Assembly: GCA_963825425.1 (NCBI GenBank) | Contig: CAWGTF010000016.1 | Location: forward strand, 11,198 to 75,197 | Length of the DNA: 64,000 bases | Reading direction: 5' to 3' | Source of the DNA: PALSA-607 sp963825425 | GTDB taxonomy: Bacteria > Actinomycetota > Actinomycetes > Acidothermales > Acidothermaceae | Part shown: positions 46,979-57,445 of the stretch, piece by piece | Layout of the letters: every line of letters starts with the position of its first letter | Position numbering within the stretch: the first letter of the stretch is position 1 | Notes under the pieces: generated by a model | What the model saw: only the letters and a program-made list of their open reading frames with translations | Told to the model about the DNA's origin: nothing | The model's database searches: none | Position numbers and translations under genes: made by a program

Positions 46979-49900
46979 TCAGCGAACTGGCATGGGCCGC
47001 AACTCAGTCGAGATCTCGTGACGGTTCTTGCCGAGGCTCTTGGCGCGATACATCGCGGCTTCGGCCTGAGCGACGACCTCCTCGCCATCGTCACCGGCTT
47101 GCGCGAACGCGAGGCCGATGCTGACGGTGACGGCGTACTCCTGTCCGTCGTACTCGACGGGAACTGCGAGGGCAGCCTCGATGCGTTCGGCGACCTCTAC
47201 CGCATAGGCACGGACGTCGATCGGCTCGCCGTCCGGCCCGGTCCAGACGCGCGATGACGGCTCGAGAATGACCACGAACTCGTCTGCACCGACGCGCGCG
47301 GCAGTGTCTTCCGCACGCAGGATCGCGACGAGTCGTTTGGCGGTCGCTTCGAGCACGGCATCGCCGGCGTTCTGGCCACCGGTGTCGTTCACCGTGGCGA
47401 AGCCGTCAAGGTCGCAGAACAGCACGGCCAGCTGATGGCCGCTGCGGCCGGTTCGCGCGAGTGTCTTCGCAAGCCGGTCGGCAAACAGCGTTCGATTCGG
47501 CACCCCGGTGAGCCGATCGTGCAGCGCAACCTCTGCAAGCTGCTGCTCGACCCGGTGCAGAGCCGACTCGCGTTGGTGCAGCAACGTGATGTCGTGCATG
47601 GTGGTCACCGCGCCGACTTGCACACCTTCGGGGTCGCGCAATGGTGAGGCGGTTGCCATCACTCGTGTCTTCAGGCCGCCTGGCGTTGCAATCACCATTT
47701 CCCCCTTCCAGGTAGTTCCCTCATTGAAAGCTCGTCGAAGCGCGTTGTTTCCGGGCGCCAGCGGTGTGACGCCGTCAGCCTCGAAGAGATCCGCGGCCAT
47801 GCGGACGAGTTGCTCCGGAGTGGGCTCGACGTCGGGATCGAGGCCATGCCAGCTGCGTGCGGTCCGGTTCGTGACGGTCAGCTTGCCGAGTCTGTCGCAG
47901 GCGATGATTCCGGCGCCCGCAGTAGCAAGCAATGAATCGGTGAACATCTGGCGGTTGGCGAGCTCGACATCTGCAATCGCGATGGTCTGTTGCGCCGCTT
48001 CCAGATCGCTGACGTCGACGACCATTCCGACCGTGTGGTTCACGGAGCCCGAGGTGTGCCGTACGACGGCTACGCTGACGACCGCCGGCATCGAGGTGCC
48101 GTCCTTGCGACGGTAGACACGTCGTGCGCTGTAGCCGTCGGAGTCGGCCACCCCGGCGAAGTCACGGGCCTGCTCGGCATGGTCGCTCGGATCGAGGAGC
48201 ATCGACACTGACTGTCCGATGAGCTCGTCGGGTTGGTAGCCGAGCATCGAACACAGTCGCGGGTTCACTGCAACGAACGTGCCGTCGGCCCTTGTCTCGG
48301 CGATGCCGAGGGGAGCGAGCGTGAACAAAGCGCGGAAGCGCGCCTCGCTGGCCCGCAGCGCCGCGGCCGGTGAGGTGGCCTCAGCGAGATCTCGTTCGGC
48401 AAAGACCGCGTCGGTGGCGCGCCGTGACGGAGTGACATCCACCGGTTCGGGAATGACAGGGTCGCGTGCAAGACGCCACGCATCGAAGATCTCGACGGGT
48501 GCGGGTCGGGCTATGTAGTAACCCTGCGCAACGTCGCAGCCAAAGCCGCGCAACATCCCCAACGCCTCCGCAGTCTCGACGCCCTCTGCAACGATGTTGA
48601 GACCGAGGTTCTGTGCGAGCTCGATGACACTGTGCACGATGAGCGCATCGCGAGCATCCGCCGACATCGTCATGACGAACGACCGATCGATCTTCAGTTC
48701 GTCGACCGGCAAGATCTTCAACTGGCTCAGGCTTGTGTAGCCCGCGCCGAAGTCGTCGATCGACAGCCGGATCCCGAGATCCGAAAGGCTCTGCAGCAGC
48801 TGTCGCGCGCGCACCGGGTCGAGCATGATCGCCGACTCGGTCACTTCGAGTTCGAGCAACGACGCCGGTACTCCGTGTGCGGTGAGCAGGTCGGCCACTT
48901 CGGTCGGAAGGCGGTCGTCAAGCAGGTTGCGCCCCGAGAGGTTGACGGACACGGTCAGCGGCACGCCGGCGTCCGCCCAGGTCCTGGCCTGCGCGAGCGC
49001 GGCATCGAGCACGTAGCGGGTGAACGGGCCGATAAGACCGGTGTGTTCGGCCGCCGGTATGAACGAATCCGGATACAGCAGTCCTCGGGTCGGGTGCTCC
49101 CAGCGTGCCAATGCCTCCACTCCCACGACCTCGCCAGTGGCGACGCGGACCTTGGGTTGGTAGTGCAGCACGATCTCGTGCAGCTCCAACGCCCGACGCA
49201 GATCGCCGAGAAGCGCGAGCCGTTCTGGTGAGTGGTCGTCGACTTCTTTGCTGTACGCGAAGACGCCGACGTTGCGGGTCTTCGCGACATACATCGCGAC
49301 GTCGGCGTGCTGCAGCAACGTCACGGCGTCCGGGCCGTGCTCGCCCGACAGCACGATGCCAATACTGGCGTCGACTTCGAGCTCAACTCCCTCGACCTTG
49401 AAGGACGTTTCCAAAGCCCGCAGGAGGTTCTCGGCGGTCTCGCACGCGGCCGCAAGGTTGTCGACGTCACGAAGCAGGACGGCGAACTCGTCGCCTCCGA
49501 TGCGCGCGACGGTGTCACGGTCTCCGACGACGGCCACAAATCGGCGTCCGATCTGAGTCAGTAACTGGTCGCCGTACTTGTGCCCGAACGTATCGTTGAT
49601 CTCCTTGAACCGGTCGAGGTCGATCAGCAACAGAGCGATCACTTCGTCCGAGGTGGTCGCCGTCTGCAAGGCGGCGTCGAGGCGATCGGTCAGTAGTGCG
49701 CGGTTCGCAAGCCCGGTGAGTGGGTCGTGTAGGGAGTGTCGGACCGCTCCGGCTCGCTCGACCAGCAGCAGTCGCCGATAGCTGCGGCCGACGCCCGCGA
49801 ATACGGCGGCGAGCAACAGTCCGAGGCCGAAGACGGCAGGTGTGAGCCTGCTAGTCACCGCCTCCAGGTGTTGCAAGTCGGCGAGTTGCTGGATCGCGAC

Positions 49901-50454
49901 TGCGTGTTCGGCCGCACTCTGCGTCGCGACCTCACGTTTGGATGGCGCCGAATGTTGGGTCGACCTCTCCGCTGTCGATCTTCAAGACGGCTTGGGTGTT
50001 GCCGAGGTCGACTTGGGCGAACATGCGATCGACCGCGGCCAGGTAGCCGGCCTGTTGGGTCAGCATCTTGGCGACGAAGGCGTGCTCGTCGGCGTCGCCA
50101 TTCGCGTCGACGTTGCCGAGCGCCGTGACGAAGCTCGCCTGCGCCGCGTCGTACATAGCTCGCACGTCGGGACTCGGCTCGAGCCGGTACTTGCGCTCGA
50201 GCGACTCCTCGGCCGCGACCGCCGAGGCGGCGCGGACAAAGGCATCCGACAACCGGTTCGCCTGAGCAGCGTTGCGGGCGGCCGACTGCAGTGGCATGTG
50301 AGGACCAGACCGCGAACCCGCTGACGCCGAGCAAGATGAGCACGATGCCGATGGCCGCGACCCGACCGCGTCGCGAGATGCGGCGATCGGGATCTGGTGA
50401 CGATTCTCGTGGGCGCGACGCAAGGGGCTGGGCGGCGCGCGAGGGACCCGTCAC
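46979..50454 (-). CDS. Membrane sensor with GGDEF-EAL-PAS-PAS-GGDEF layout (two frameshifts)
   Basis: GTG 50454 begins a cytoplasmic tail, then a first membrane helix (VAAIGIVLILLGVSGFAVW). A helical outer sensor (AAEESLERKYRLEPSPDVRA) follows, then a second helix (PAVFGLGLLLAAVFAGVG). Extra bases near 50296 and 49937 separate these parts. Inside follow GGDEF1 (VARIGGDEFAVLL), EAL (VGVEALARWEHPTRG, EVTESA, IDDFGAGYTS, LKIDRSF) and two PAS domains (ALFTLAPLGIAETRADGTFV and a second with TDSLLATAGAGIIACDRLGK). A C-terminal GGDEF2 has the degenerate motif VGADEFVVI. The total is about 1157 residues. GGDEF1 and EAL appear catalytic, while GGDEF2 probably is not. Placing a second GGDEF after PAS domains behind EAL is unusual. 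Confidence 0.9.
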
Positions 50455-50558
50455 CTTGGGCAGGCCAACCGGATTCGTCTCACTACGACCTCATCGGCCC
50501 GCTGAGCCCGATTTGCAGGGAAAGTCGTGCTCAGAAGCGGTGACGGTGGCGCTTCGAG

Positions 50559-50608
50559 CCAATCCATTCCTCGGACTGCTTCGCTTTACGTCCTTCGGAA
50601 CGGATTGG
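50559..50608. repeat. Inverted repeat in divergent gap, family D
   Basis: CCAATCCATTCC (50559-50570) pairs with GGAACGGATTGG (50597-50608) with one mismatch. It is the only structure seen in the 297-bp gap 50455-50751 between the divergent sensor and RDD genes. Confidence 0.6.
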
Positions 50609-50751
50609 CCCTACGCGCCTGCGCCGGTACCGATGGCCGTTCAGACATGCCGATGGTGCGCCGATATCGAAATCGTGGGCTATGACCAGTGAGTTTCGGC
50701 GCGCGACGCGTTGTCTGAGGCTGGAGCTCGGCCGGAGCGCGGACCGGGTCG

Positions 50752-51255
50752 GTGGGCTGGCGGCGTCCGGCGGCCCGGATCATTGATGTCGCTCTGCTCT
50801 TCGCTCCTGTGGTGTGGATCTTCTGGGTGTTGCCAAGCGAACCGCCCGCGAACAGCGGCGTCGACGATTGGGCGTTGGGGCTGCAGTTGTTCGCCGTGCT
50901 GGGTTCGATTGTGTGGTTCGTCGTACTGTGGCCGATCTACGAGGCGTTTGCGGTTGCAGTGTCGGGGCGGACGCTCGGCAAGTGGATCACCGGACTATGC
51001 GTCGTCGACGAGGACTCAGGCCGAATCCGCGTCGGGTCGTTACTCGGCCGCACGATTCTCGTGGTCGGCTCCTCCGGCGCGACCTTCGTCGTCGGGTTGT
51101 GGTGCTGGTCCCTTTATCCGCCGCTGGCAATCATTCCGGTCGCTGCGCTGGGTCTGTCGCAGGCGATTCCGGCTCTCCGCGGTGAGCGCACCTGGCTCGA
51201 CCGCGCGACCGGAACGGACGTAGTTCGATACAGCCGACTGACCGAGCCTCGATAA
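50752..51255 (+). CDS. RDD family membrane protein
   Basis: A 167-residue intact protein. WRRPAARIIDVALLFAPVVW carries the R..D arrangement that names the RDD domain. Three to four membrane helices follow (LQLFAVLGSIVWFVVLWPIY, TILVVGSSGATFVVGLWCW). SGRTLGKWITGLCVVDEDSG is the conserved loop, and ERTWLDRATGTDVV ends it with the second conserved Arg/Asp. GTG 50752 is used. RDD proteins include Na+/H+ antiporters, but most are uncharacterised. It converges with the lipoprotein gene, with 7 bases between stops. Confidence 0.87.
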   Translation: MGWRRPAARIIDVALLFAPVVWIFWVLPSEPPANSGVDDWALGLQLFAVLGSIVWFVVLWPIYEAFAVAVSGRTLGKWITGLCVVDEDSGRIRVGSLLGRTILVVGSSGATFVVGLWCWSLYPPLAIIPVAALGLSQAIPALRGERTWLDRATGTDVVRYSRLTEPR

Positions 51256-51262
51256 GCGCGCG

Positions 51263-52801
51263 CTACGAGTGCGGTGCGGGTACGGGCGGCAGTGCGGGAC
51301 CAACTGATGCGACTGCTGGCGGGACGGCGGTCGTGCCCGCGCCGCCCGATCCGCTGAAGCCGCCGGACGTCGAGCCGGCTGAGCCATCGACTGGCGGGAT
51401 CGTCTGGTCACCGAGGAACGACGGGTCGACGGCGATCACGGTCAGCGGATCCGTCGAGCCCTCGACAGTGAAGAACCAGGTCGGCACCAGGATGTTCGAG
51501 CCGCCGCTCGTCGGGCTGCCCGCCTTCGCTGTCGCGTCGCTCGCGTTGTACTCGATCTGCAGACCGATGACCGCACCGGTCACCTTCTGCGGCTGCCGGC
51601 GTCGGGCACGGGTACGCCGACTCGACCGGCGGCACGCGATCGGACCGCCACTATCGGCCGGGACCGCTCACCGGTGCCGGCGGCGGTGACGCGACCAGCA
51701 CGGTGTTCGGCGACGTCGAGGCATCGGGGTTGAGCGGGAACTTCACGTTCGGCCCAGTCGCCGACGCCGAGGCTCCGGGGTTCAGCGGGAACTTGGTGTT
51801 CGGCCGCTCGGCCACGGGGGCTGGCGCGTCCGAAGCGCTGGGGTTGAGCGGGAACTTCGTGTTCGGGCCGCTGGCAACGGGAACGGGCAGCGCCGACCGG
51901 CGTTGGTCCGCAGTACATCGCGATCATCGGCATCGGCCGGTCGGCCAGCGACTTGAACGCGGCCGTCGCGGTTTGCAGCGGGTAGTCGGTGTCGGCCTTC
52001 GGGTCGACCAGACGACCGGTAGCGGCGCGAATACCCATCGCATCGACGTCCACCCTGGTTTCGATGCCTTGCGTCGGCAGGCCGCCGATCTGCGGCGCCA
52101 CCGTCAGAGTCGACGTCGGCGAGGAGGCGTCGAACTGCTCGCTGCCGGTGATGCCGAGCTTCGAGAGGAGGCTGGCAGCGGCGGCCTTGGTCGTGGTCTC
52201 ATCGGGGCCTTGCACGGGGGTGTTCGCAGTGCCGGGCGTCGCCGCCGCGACTGCACAGCCGAAACCAACAGCTGCGCCGTCCGCGTTGTCGATGTCGGTC
52301 TGGTACGAGGGGCACGGGGCGGTGTCGGCGCGGTTGTACGACCACTGCTCGCCGTCACCGTCGCGTACGCGAAGCTCGCCGCCCGACGTTGTGAGTAGCC
52401 AGCCGTACGAGTGGCGTTGGGGGGTGCCGGTGAGTCCGAGTGTCGGACGCGAGTTTCGTGACGTCGGCCTCGCTCGCCTAGCCTTTCTGCCAGGTCCAGA
52501 TCGGCGCGTGGGTGGGCTCGGTGGGCAGCGTGCCCGACAGCACGTAGCCGCCGAATCCGGTGAACCCGCGGTCGAGCATCGGTGCAGTCCCTGCGCCGGG
52601 AGCGAGGCCGGCTGCGGCCATCGGGGCGGCGGCCACACCTGACGAGCTACCGGTGCCGATCATGAGCTTGGGGGGCTTGCCGCCGGTGCCAGTCGCCGAG
52701 TTCTTGCTCGCGCAACCGGCCACGAGCAGGGCCGCGGTGACAACAGCGATCGCGGCAGTGCCGGTGCGGGCTGCTTTCTTGGACGCCGATGTGCCGAGCA
52801 T
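51263..52801 (-). CDS. Lipoprotein with three PN(T/V)KFPLNP repeats, several frameshifts
   Basis: ATG 52801 has GGAGG upstream and begins a signal peptide ending LVAGCAS (lipobox). At least three breaks (near 52480, 51895 and 51596) interrupt the frame. Joined, it contains HSYGWLLTTSGGELRVRDGD and FDASSPTSTLTVAPQIGGLP. Then come three in-frame copies of PN(T/V)KFPLNP encoded by about 30-bp DNA repeats at 51726, 51777 and 51840. KVTGAVIGLQIEYNASD and a Pro/Gly-rich end VPAPHS complete it. Near 52480 even the best frame crosses a TAG, so more than one base is wrong there. No family was recognised; it is presumably anchored in the envelope. Confidence 0.7.
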
Positions 52802-52951
52802 TGCGATTCCTCCAGGCCGAACCCAGGTGAGCTGTCGGGGGTTCGACGTCACCAAGCCAACCACGGTTCCACCCCTATTTCGGCTCCGATGTGCCCCGAC
52901 TGTTGGTTGTCCGGCGGGTGGGCGGGTGGTCGCGCGGGGCGGAGACTGCGG

Positions 52952-53789
52952 TCAGCGCGGGGTTTGGAAAACCCGCGCCATCATCCGATCGAAAACCCGG
53001 TTGGGCAGGATCGTGTGCAGCGCGACCAGCGGCTTGGCTCCCGGACCGAGCAAGTAGCGCACCTTCGGCCGGCGTGCGGTCGCGGCGCGAGTGACGGCTT
53101 TCGCGATCCGATCAGGGGACGACGAGGGGCGCGCCTTGGCGTCGACCGACCGCAGCATCTTCGCTACTCCGGGGGCCTGGTCGGCGTACGCGGTGCCCGC
53201 GGATGCGGCGATCAGGCTGTCGGCGGCGATAGCGCCCCACTCGGTGTTCATCCCGCCTGGCTCGATCAGCACGACGTGGATGCCGAACGGACTGACCTCA
53301 AGTCGCAGCGAGTCGCTCATGCCCTCGACGGCGAATTTCGTTGCGTGGTACCAACTTCCGAGCGGTTCGAAGATGCGGCCGCCCATCGATGACATGTTGA
53401 TGATGCGACCACTTCTCTGTGCCCGCATGTGTGGCAGCACGAGTTGGGTCATGCGGGCCAGACCGAAAACGTTGACGTCAAACTGTCGCCGCCCTTCGGC
53501 GTTCGGCACGTCTTCGAGTGCGCCGAAAGCGCCGTAGCCGGCGTTGTTCACCAGCACATCGATGCGTCCGGTCGCAGCGATCACCGTGTCGACCAACCCG
53601 ACCATCGATGTGTCGTCGGTGACGTCGAGGTCGACGGTCTGGATGCCGGCGGCTGCGAGATCCTTCATCTTCTCGACGCGTCGGGCACCGGCGTAGACGG
53701 TGAAGCCCGCGGACTTGAGCCGCAGGGCCGTCGCGTGCCCGATGCCGGAGGACGCCCCCGTGACGATCGCGACCTGGATATGTCGCCAT
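52952..53789 (-). CDS. Short-chain dehydrogenase/reductase (one frameshift near the start)
   Basis: A classical SDR of about 278 residues. The cofactor motif VAIVTGASSGIGHATALRLK lies in frame once one extra T near 53778 is removed after ATG 53789 (MATYQVAIV). VNNAGYGAFGALEDVP is the NNAG motif, INMSSMGGRI holds the catalytic Ser, and SWYHATKFAVEGM holds Tyr and Lys. A glycine-rich C-terminal extension follows. It is divergent from the TetR gene, and two identical 15-bp sites lie between them, implying TetR control. The substrate is unknown. Confidence 0.92.
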
Positions 53790-53837
53790 GCGCACGCTGC
53801 CGCCCCTGAAAAGTCTGCTGACGTCTCGCTATTATCT

Positions 53838-53894
53838 AACTGGTTGGTTGGAATCTAGGGAGTCGGACCTTGAGTTGTCAACTGGTTGGTTGGA
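53838..53894. promoter_or_regulatory. Twin 15-bp operator sites in the SDR/tetR divergent promoter
   Basis: AACTGGTTGGTTGGA occurs exactly at 53838-53852 and 53880-53894, 42 bp apart (four helical turns), so two proteins would bind the same DNA face. It lies between the divergent SDR and TetR genes. TATTATCTAACT just before the first copy is an AT-rich candidate -10 area. Confidence 0.75.
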
Positions 53895-53914
53895 TCGCTC
53901 GTACACTGCTCGCC

Positions 53915-53963
53915 ATGACCCGCGACTCCGCCGCGACCCTATGACGCGCGACTCCGCCGCGAC
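53915..53963 (+). repeat. Duplicated tetR start region
   Basis: The 23-bp stretch from ATG 53915 (ATGACCCGCGACTCC and so on, to 53937) is repeated from ATG 53941 to 53963 with one difference. The first copy reads as a nine-codon frame, MTRDSAATL, whose TGA overlaps the second ATG, so it could couple or regulate TetR translation. Confidence 0.7.
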
Positions 53964-54470
53964 GAAGGCCCGGCATCCTCAAGGCGGCGACCGCCGAGTT
54001 CGCCGAGCGCGGGCTGGCGGGCGCGCGCGTCGATCGGCTTGCGCCAGAGCGCCGGCGCGAACAAGCAGTTGATCTACGCCTACTTCGGCAGCAAGGAAGG
54101 CCTCTTCGACGCGACGGTCGAGGCCAATCTCGAGACGCTGCTCGACGGCGTCCCGTTCGATGCTTCGGATCTGCCGGGTTACGCGCGGCGGATGTTCGAT
54201 TTCAACCTCGCGCACCCGGATCTGCCCCGGCTCGCGCGATGGCACAGCCTCGAGCGCCCAGGTGTGTTGATGCAGCTGCCGGTGACCGGCGCCTCGATCG
54301 GCCGAAAGATCGCTGCGCTCAAGGACGCCCAAGAAGCCGGTCGCATCGATGACACCCTGCGGCCGGATCAGCTGCTGCTGATGTTGCTTGCCGTCATCCA
54401 CGCAGACAGCGCGGAACGAGAGGCGGTCGCCCTCGCCGTCCAACAACTCGTCGCTTCCCGGGTGTCATAG
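53941..54470 (+). CDS. TetR family regulator (two frameshifts near the start)
   Basis: Corrected from ATG 53941, the protein starts MTRDSAATKARILKAATAEF and continues AERGLAGARVDRLAQSAGAN with KQLIYAYFGSKEGLFDATVE, the canonical TetR helix-turn-helix. One extra G near 53970 and one extra C near 54048 break it. The C-terminal ligand domain (MFDFNLAHPDLPRLARWHSL, LRPDQLLLMLLAVIHADSAE) is intact. The length of about 176 residues is at the small end of normal. It is divergent from an SDR gene over twin operators and probably represses both. Confidence 0.9.
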
Positions 54471-54646
54471 CCAAGCGTTCGCGAAAGCGCCACTACGGCA
54501 ACACGTGGGGTCTTATGTGGCACAAGTTGGCACCGATGCCGTGCCGGCGCGAAAGGCTGACGTCGCTTGCTGGCGCAGCCGGACGGTGGCGGTGAGAAGA
54601 TCGAGCTGCTCCTTGGTGTCCGAGCCGTGGGGAGACTGGGGAAGTT

Positions 54647-55249
54647 GTGCTTCGTACCGGCGGTCGTCGTGCTTGCACCGCGGCGAGCCGGCGTTTCCCG
54701 ATAACTCCGGCTGCACTCAGCACCGCTGTGGCAATGCTGGTGTTGGCCGGGTGCTCGCCATCAGGAAGCCCCGGAGCCGCGGCATCCGTCCAGGCGACCG
54801 CATCTGCCGTGGGCCCCAACTCAGTCTCTATGGGGTCCCACCTGAGCGCGAGCCAGGCGTCCGCTGCGCGTCAGTTCGGTGCGCTCATGTCGCAAGCTGA
54901 TGCGTTGAACAACGCGCCGAATCCGCAGAACTCCGCCGGAGTCGGAGCGAACGACCTGGCGAACTTTGCAACGGCGAAGACCTTGTTGACGAAGGCTGTC
55001 CTCGTGCTGCAAGGCGTGACCTGGCCGCCGAATATCGCCCCGGACGTTCACAACTGGATCGCCTCGGAGACGAAGGCGCTGGCCGACGTCACGGCGTTCA
55101 CGGCATTGCCCTCCGCCTCGGTAACCGCATCAGCGGGTGCGGCGCTGTCGGCGGTGATCGTCGATCTGGAAGCGGCGTCGAACGCTGACAACCGACTCCG
55201 AGCAGATTTCGGGCTTCCGCCGAGCGCAAGTGCTTTGGCTTCGCCCTGA
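54647..55249 (+). CDS. Lipoprotein of unknown function
   Basis: A 200-residue intact frame from GTG 54647, preceded by GGGGAAGTT. The signal LSTAVAMLVLAGCSPSG carries a lipobox. A helical domain rich in Ala/Asn (ASQASAARQFGALMSQADAL, NDLANFATAKTLLTKAVLVL, VHNWIASETKALADVTAFTA) follows and looks like a four-helix bundle. No enzyme motifs were seen. It is isolated between tetR and the gap at 55250-55638. Confidence 0.65.
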   Translation: MLRTGGRRACTAASRRFPITPAALSTAVAMLVLAGCSPSGSPGAAASVQATASAVGPNSVSMGSHLSASQASAARQFGALMSQADALNNAPNPQNSAGVGANDLANFATAKTLLTKAVLVLQGVTWPPNIAPDVHNWIASETKALADVTAFTALPSASVTASAGAALSAVIVDLEAASNADNRLRADFGLPPSASALASP

Positions 55250-55638
55250 TCGGGCGACCAACCGCTTGATGGGCGCGCTTTGGTGCGTGGTCTCGTGCCA
55301 CTGAGGGATAGCAGTTGCCGGGGTTCGTGGCGTCGCGGCGGCTGCTGAGCTTCGGTGCCGCTGGCCGCGTCTGCTGTGAGCCACTCCGTGCATCGCGCGG
55401 CGGCCCGCGTTGCGCGTCGATACCCCAAAATCTCTCCGCCGAGCGATTGGCCGTACGCCGAGCTGCCGAACCGTGCGCCGTCAACGGTTGTCGCTCAACA
55501 GCGAGTCATTGACCGCCTCCAACCGAGCGGTCAGCGGAGTGGCTGTCGGAGGTCGGTTAGGACAGGCGGAACCCGGCACGCTATTGGCCCGGCGCAAGAA
55601 ACAACCGGATTACTCATCACCTCATCGTGCAGCCGTGC
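55250..55638. other. Intergenic region without a recognisable gene
   Basis: This 389-bp stretch lies between the lipoprotein and the convergent ABC permease. Short frames exist on both strands but none has a family match, ribosome site or consistent composition. A small TGACCGC/GCGGTCA hairpin around 55509-55533 is the only structure noted. Confidence 0.6.
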
Positions 55639-57445
55639 TTAGTCGGTCGTGAGGGTGGCTGCGATGGGTCGTCGGGCGGTGGCGCGGGCGGAGGACGCGG
55701 CGAGGGAGCCGCCGACCGCGATGGCGACCACGGCGATGATCGTGAGCCACAGCGCGGGTGGGTTGTGTGGACCGTTGTTGCTGGTGTTGGTGGCGGCGTA
55801 GACGGCATGGAATAGCAGTAACCCCAGCGGCAGTCCGGCGATGGTGGCGAGGGCGCCGCTAATGGTTTGTGTGGTGAGCAGGGTCGTCGCGGTTTGGGTT
55901 GGGGTGAAGCCGACCGCGCGCAAGATCGCGTGATTGGGCGCGGCGTCGCGGGCGGCCGCGGTTGCGACGATGGACAGGTTCACTCGCCGCCAGGACAACG
56001 AACACGATGGCGAATAGGTAGACAACGGCGCGGATTCGGTCGGCGGCTGCTTGGTCGGCGAGGTTGGTGAGCCCGGAGCTGGCTAGGCCGGCGTTCGCGG
56101 CGGCCTGCGCCTGCTGCCGCAGCTGCAACGCAAGGGTGCGTTGGCTGGCTGCTGCGGCGGTGACCATGGCGATAGACAGGGTGAAGCTGCCGACGGCGAG
56201 GAGCGGTTCGCGTTGGACGGCGCGTGATAGCGCGGGCGCCCAGGATGACGGGCAACGGTAGGTGCAGGGCAGCAGCTAATCGGGCTAGCCGCGCCGGATG
56301 GTGCGGTGTCCGCGTTTGTGCTGCGAGGCTTCGGATTGTGGTGCCCCGCGCCGCGTTCCACGCCGGTCTGATCGCGGGCAGCAATACAACCGTTACTGCG
56401 GCAGCACCGACGGTGGCGATCCGCGCCCAGTTCAGGATGGGCGTCGTCGGGTGCGGCGAAGCAGGTCACCGGCAGGTTGCCCGATGACGACGGCAAGGCC
56501 GGTGCCGGCGAAAGCTCCGACCGCCGTGGCCAGCACCGCGATGGTGAGTTGCTCGGTCAAGCTGATAGCAGTGATCTGGCTCGGGCTCACGCCGACGGCT
56601 TTGAGTGTGCCGATTTGGTGCAGACGGGCGTCCATGTTCGCGGCGACGATGACGGTGACTGATGCGGCGGTCAGCAGCGCGAGTAACCCGCTGACGGTCA
56701 GCAGGATCACCCGGATCGTTGCCAGTGTCTTGCAGGGACGTGGATCGCGTGTCCTTGCCACGTGGTGAGGTAGATGCGCCGCGACTGGTGTGTCGGCGGC
56801 GAACGCCGAAGCAGCCTGGTGGCTGGCGAGCCGGAGCTCGATCTGATGCACCGGGGCTCGGCCGGACAGGTGCGATCAGCGGCGACCGTCGTTGGGCTGA
56901 CCCACGCCAGGCCCGGGGAGCTGCGCGGGAACGGAGGTTGGGCGACGCTGATCGCGATGCCGCGCACGATCAGAGCGCGCTGCCGGCGATGGAGACGGTG
57001 TCACCGATCCGTGCGCCGACCGCATAGGCGACGCTGCGGTCCAACACGATCGACGGCCCCAAGAGGCTAGCGGCACCGGCGGTCAGTCGTGGTGCGTCGA
57101 CGGGGGTGGTCAAGGTGGCTGCGGCCAACGACTGCCAGTGGCAGCGCATAACCGCGAAGGTGCGCGACTACCGGCAGGTACGGAAAGGGCCCGAGAAACT
57201 CGACCACGCCGGGCGCGTGCGCAAGGGCGATGAGGTCGGCAGCGGACTCGGAGTTGGCGACTACGTCAGCGCCGTGGGTGTTCGCGAAGGCGCGGTCCCA
57301 TGGCGCGCGTGCAGCAGCGCCGACAGCGAACGCGAGGGTGAGCGTGGTTGTGGCGGCGGTCGAGGGCGACCAGCAACAACAGAGCGCTTCCTGGCCGGTA
57401 GCGCAGGTTGCGCGACGCCAACCGGACAACGAGTCGGGCGCTCAC
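55639..57445 (-). CDS. FtsX-type ABC transporter permease (MacB-like), many frameshifts
   Basis: Fragments in all three minus frames together form a permease of about 600 residues. GTG 57445 gives VSARLVVRLASRNLRYRPGS and a first helix. VILLTVSGLLALLTAASVTV with DARLHQIGTLKAVGVSPSQI is the first FtsX domain. VVYLFAIVFVVLAA and RDAAPNHAILRAVGFTPTQT with TISGALATIAGLPLGLLLFH are the second. The start overlaps the ATPase stop (GTGA). At least six breaks are needed, so exact junctions are uncertain. In operon with PadR and ATPase genes, it probably exports a lipid, peptide or drug. Confidence 0.8.
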
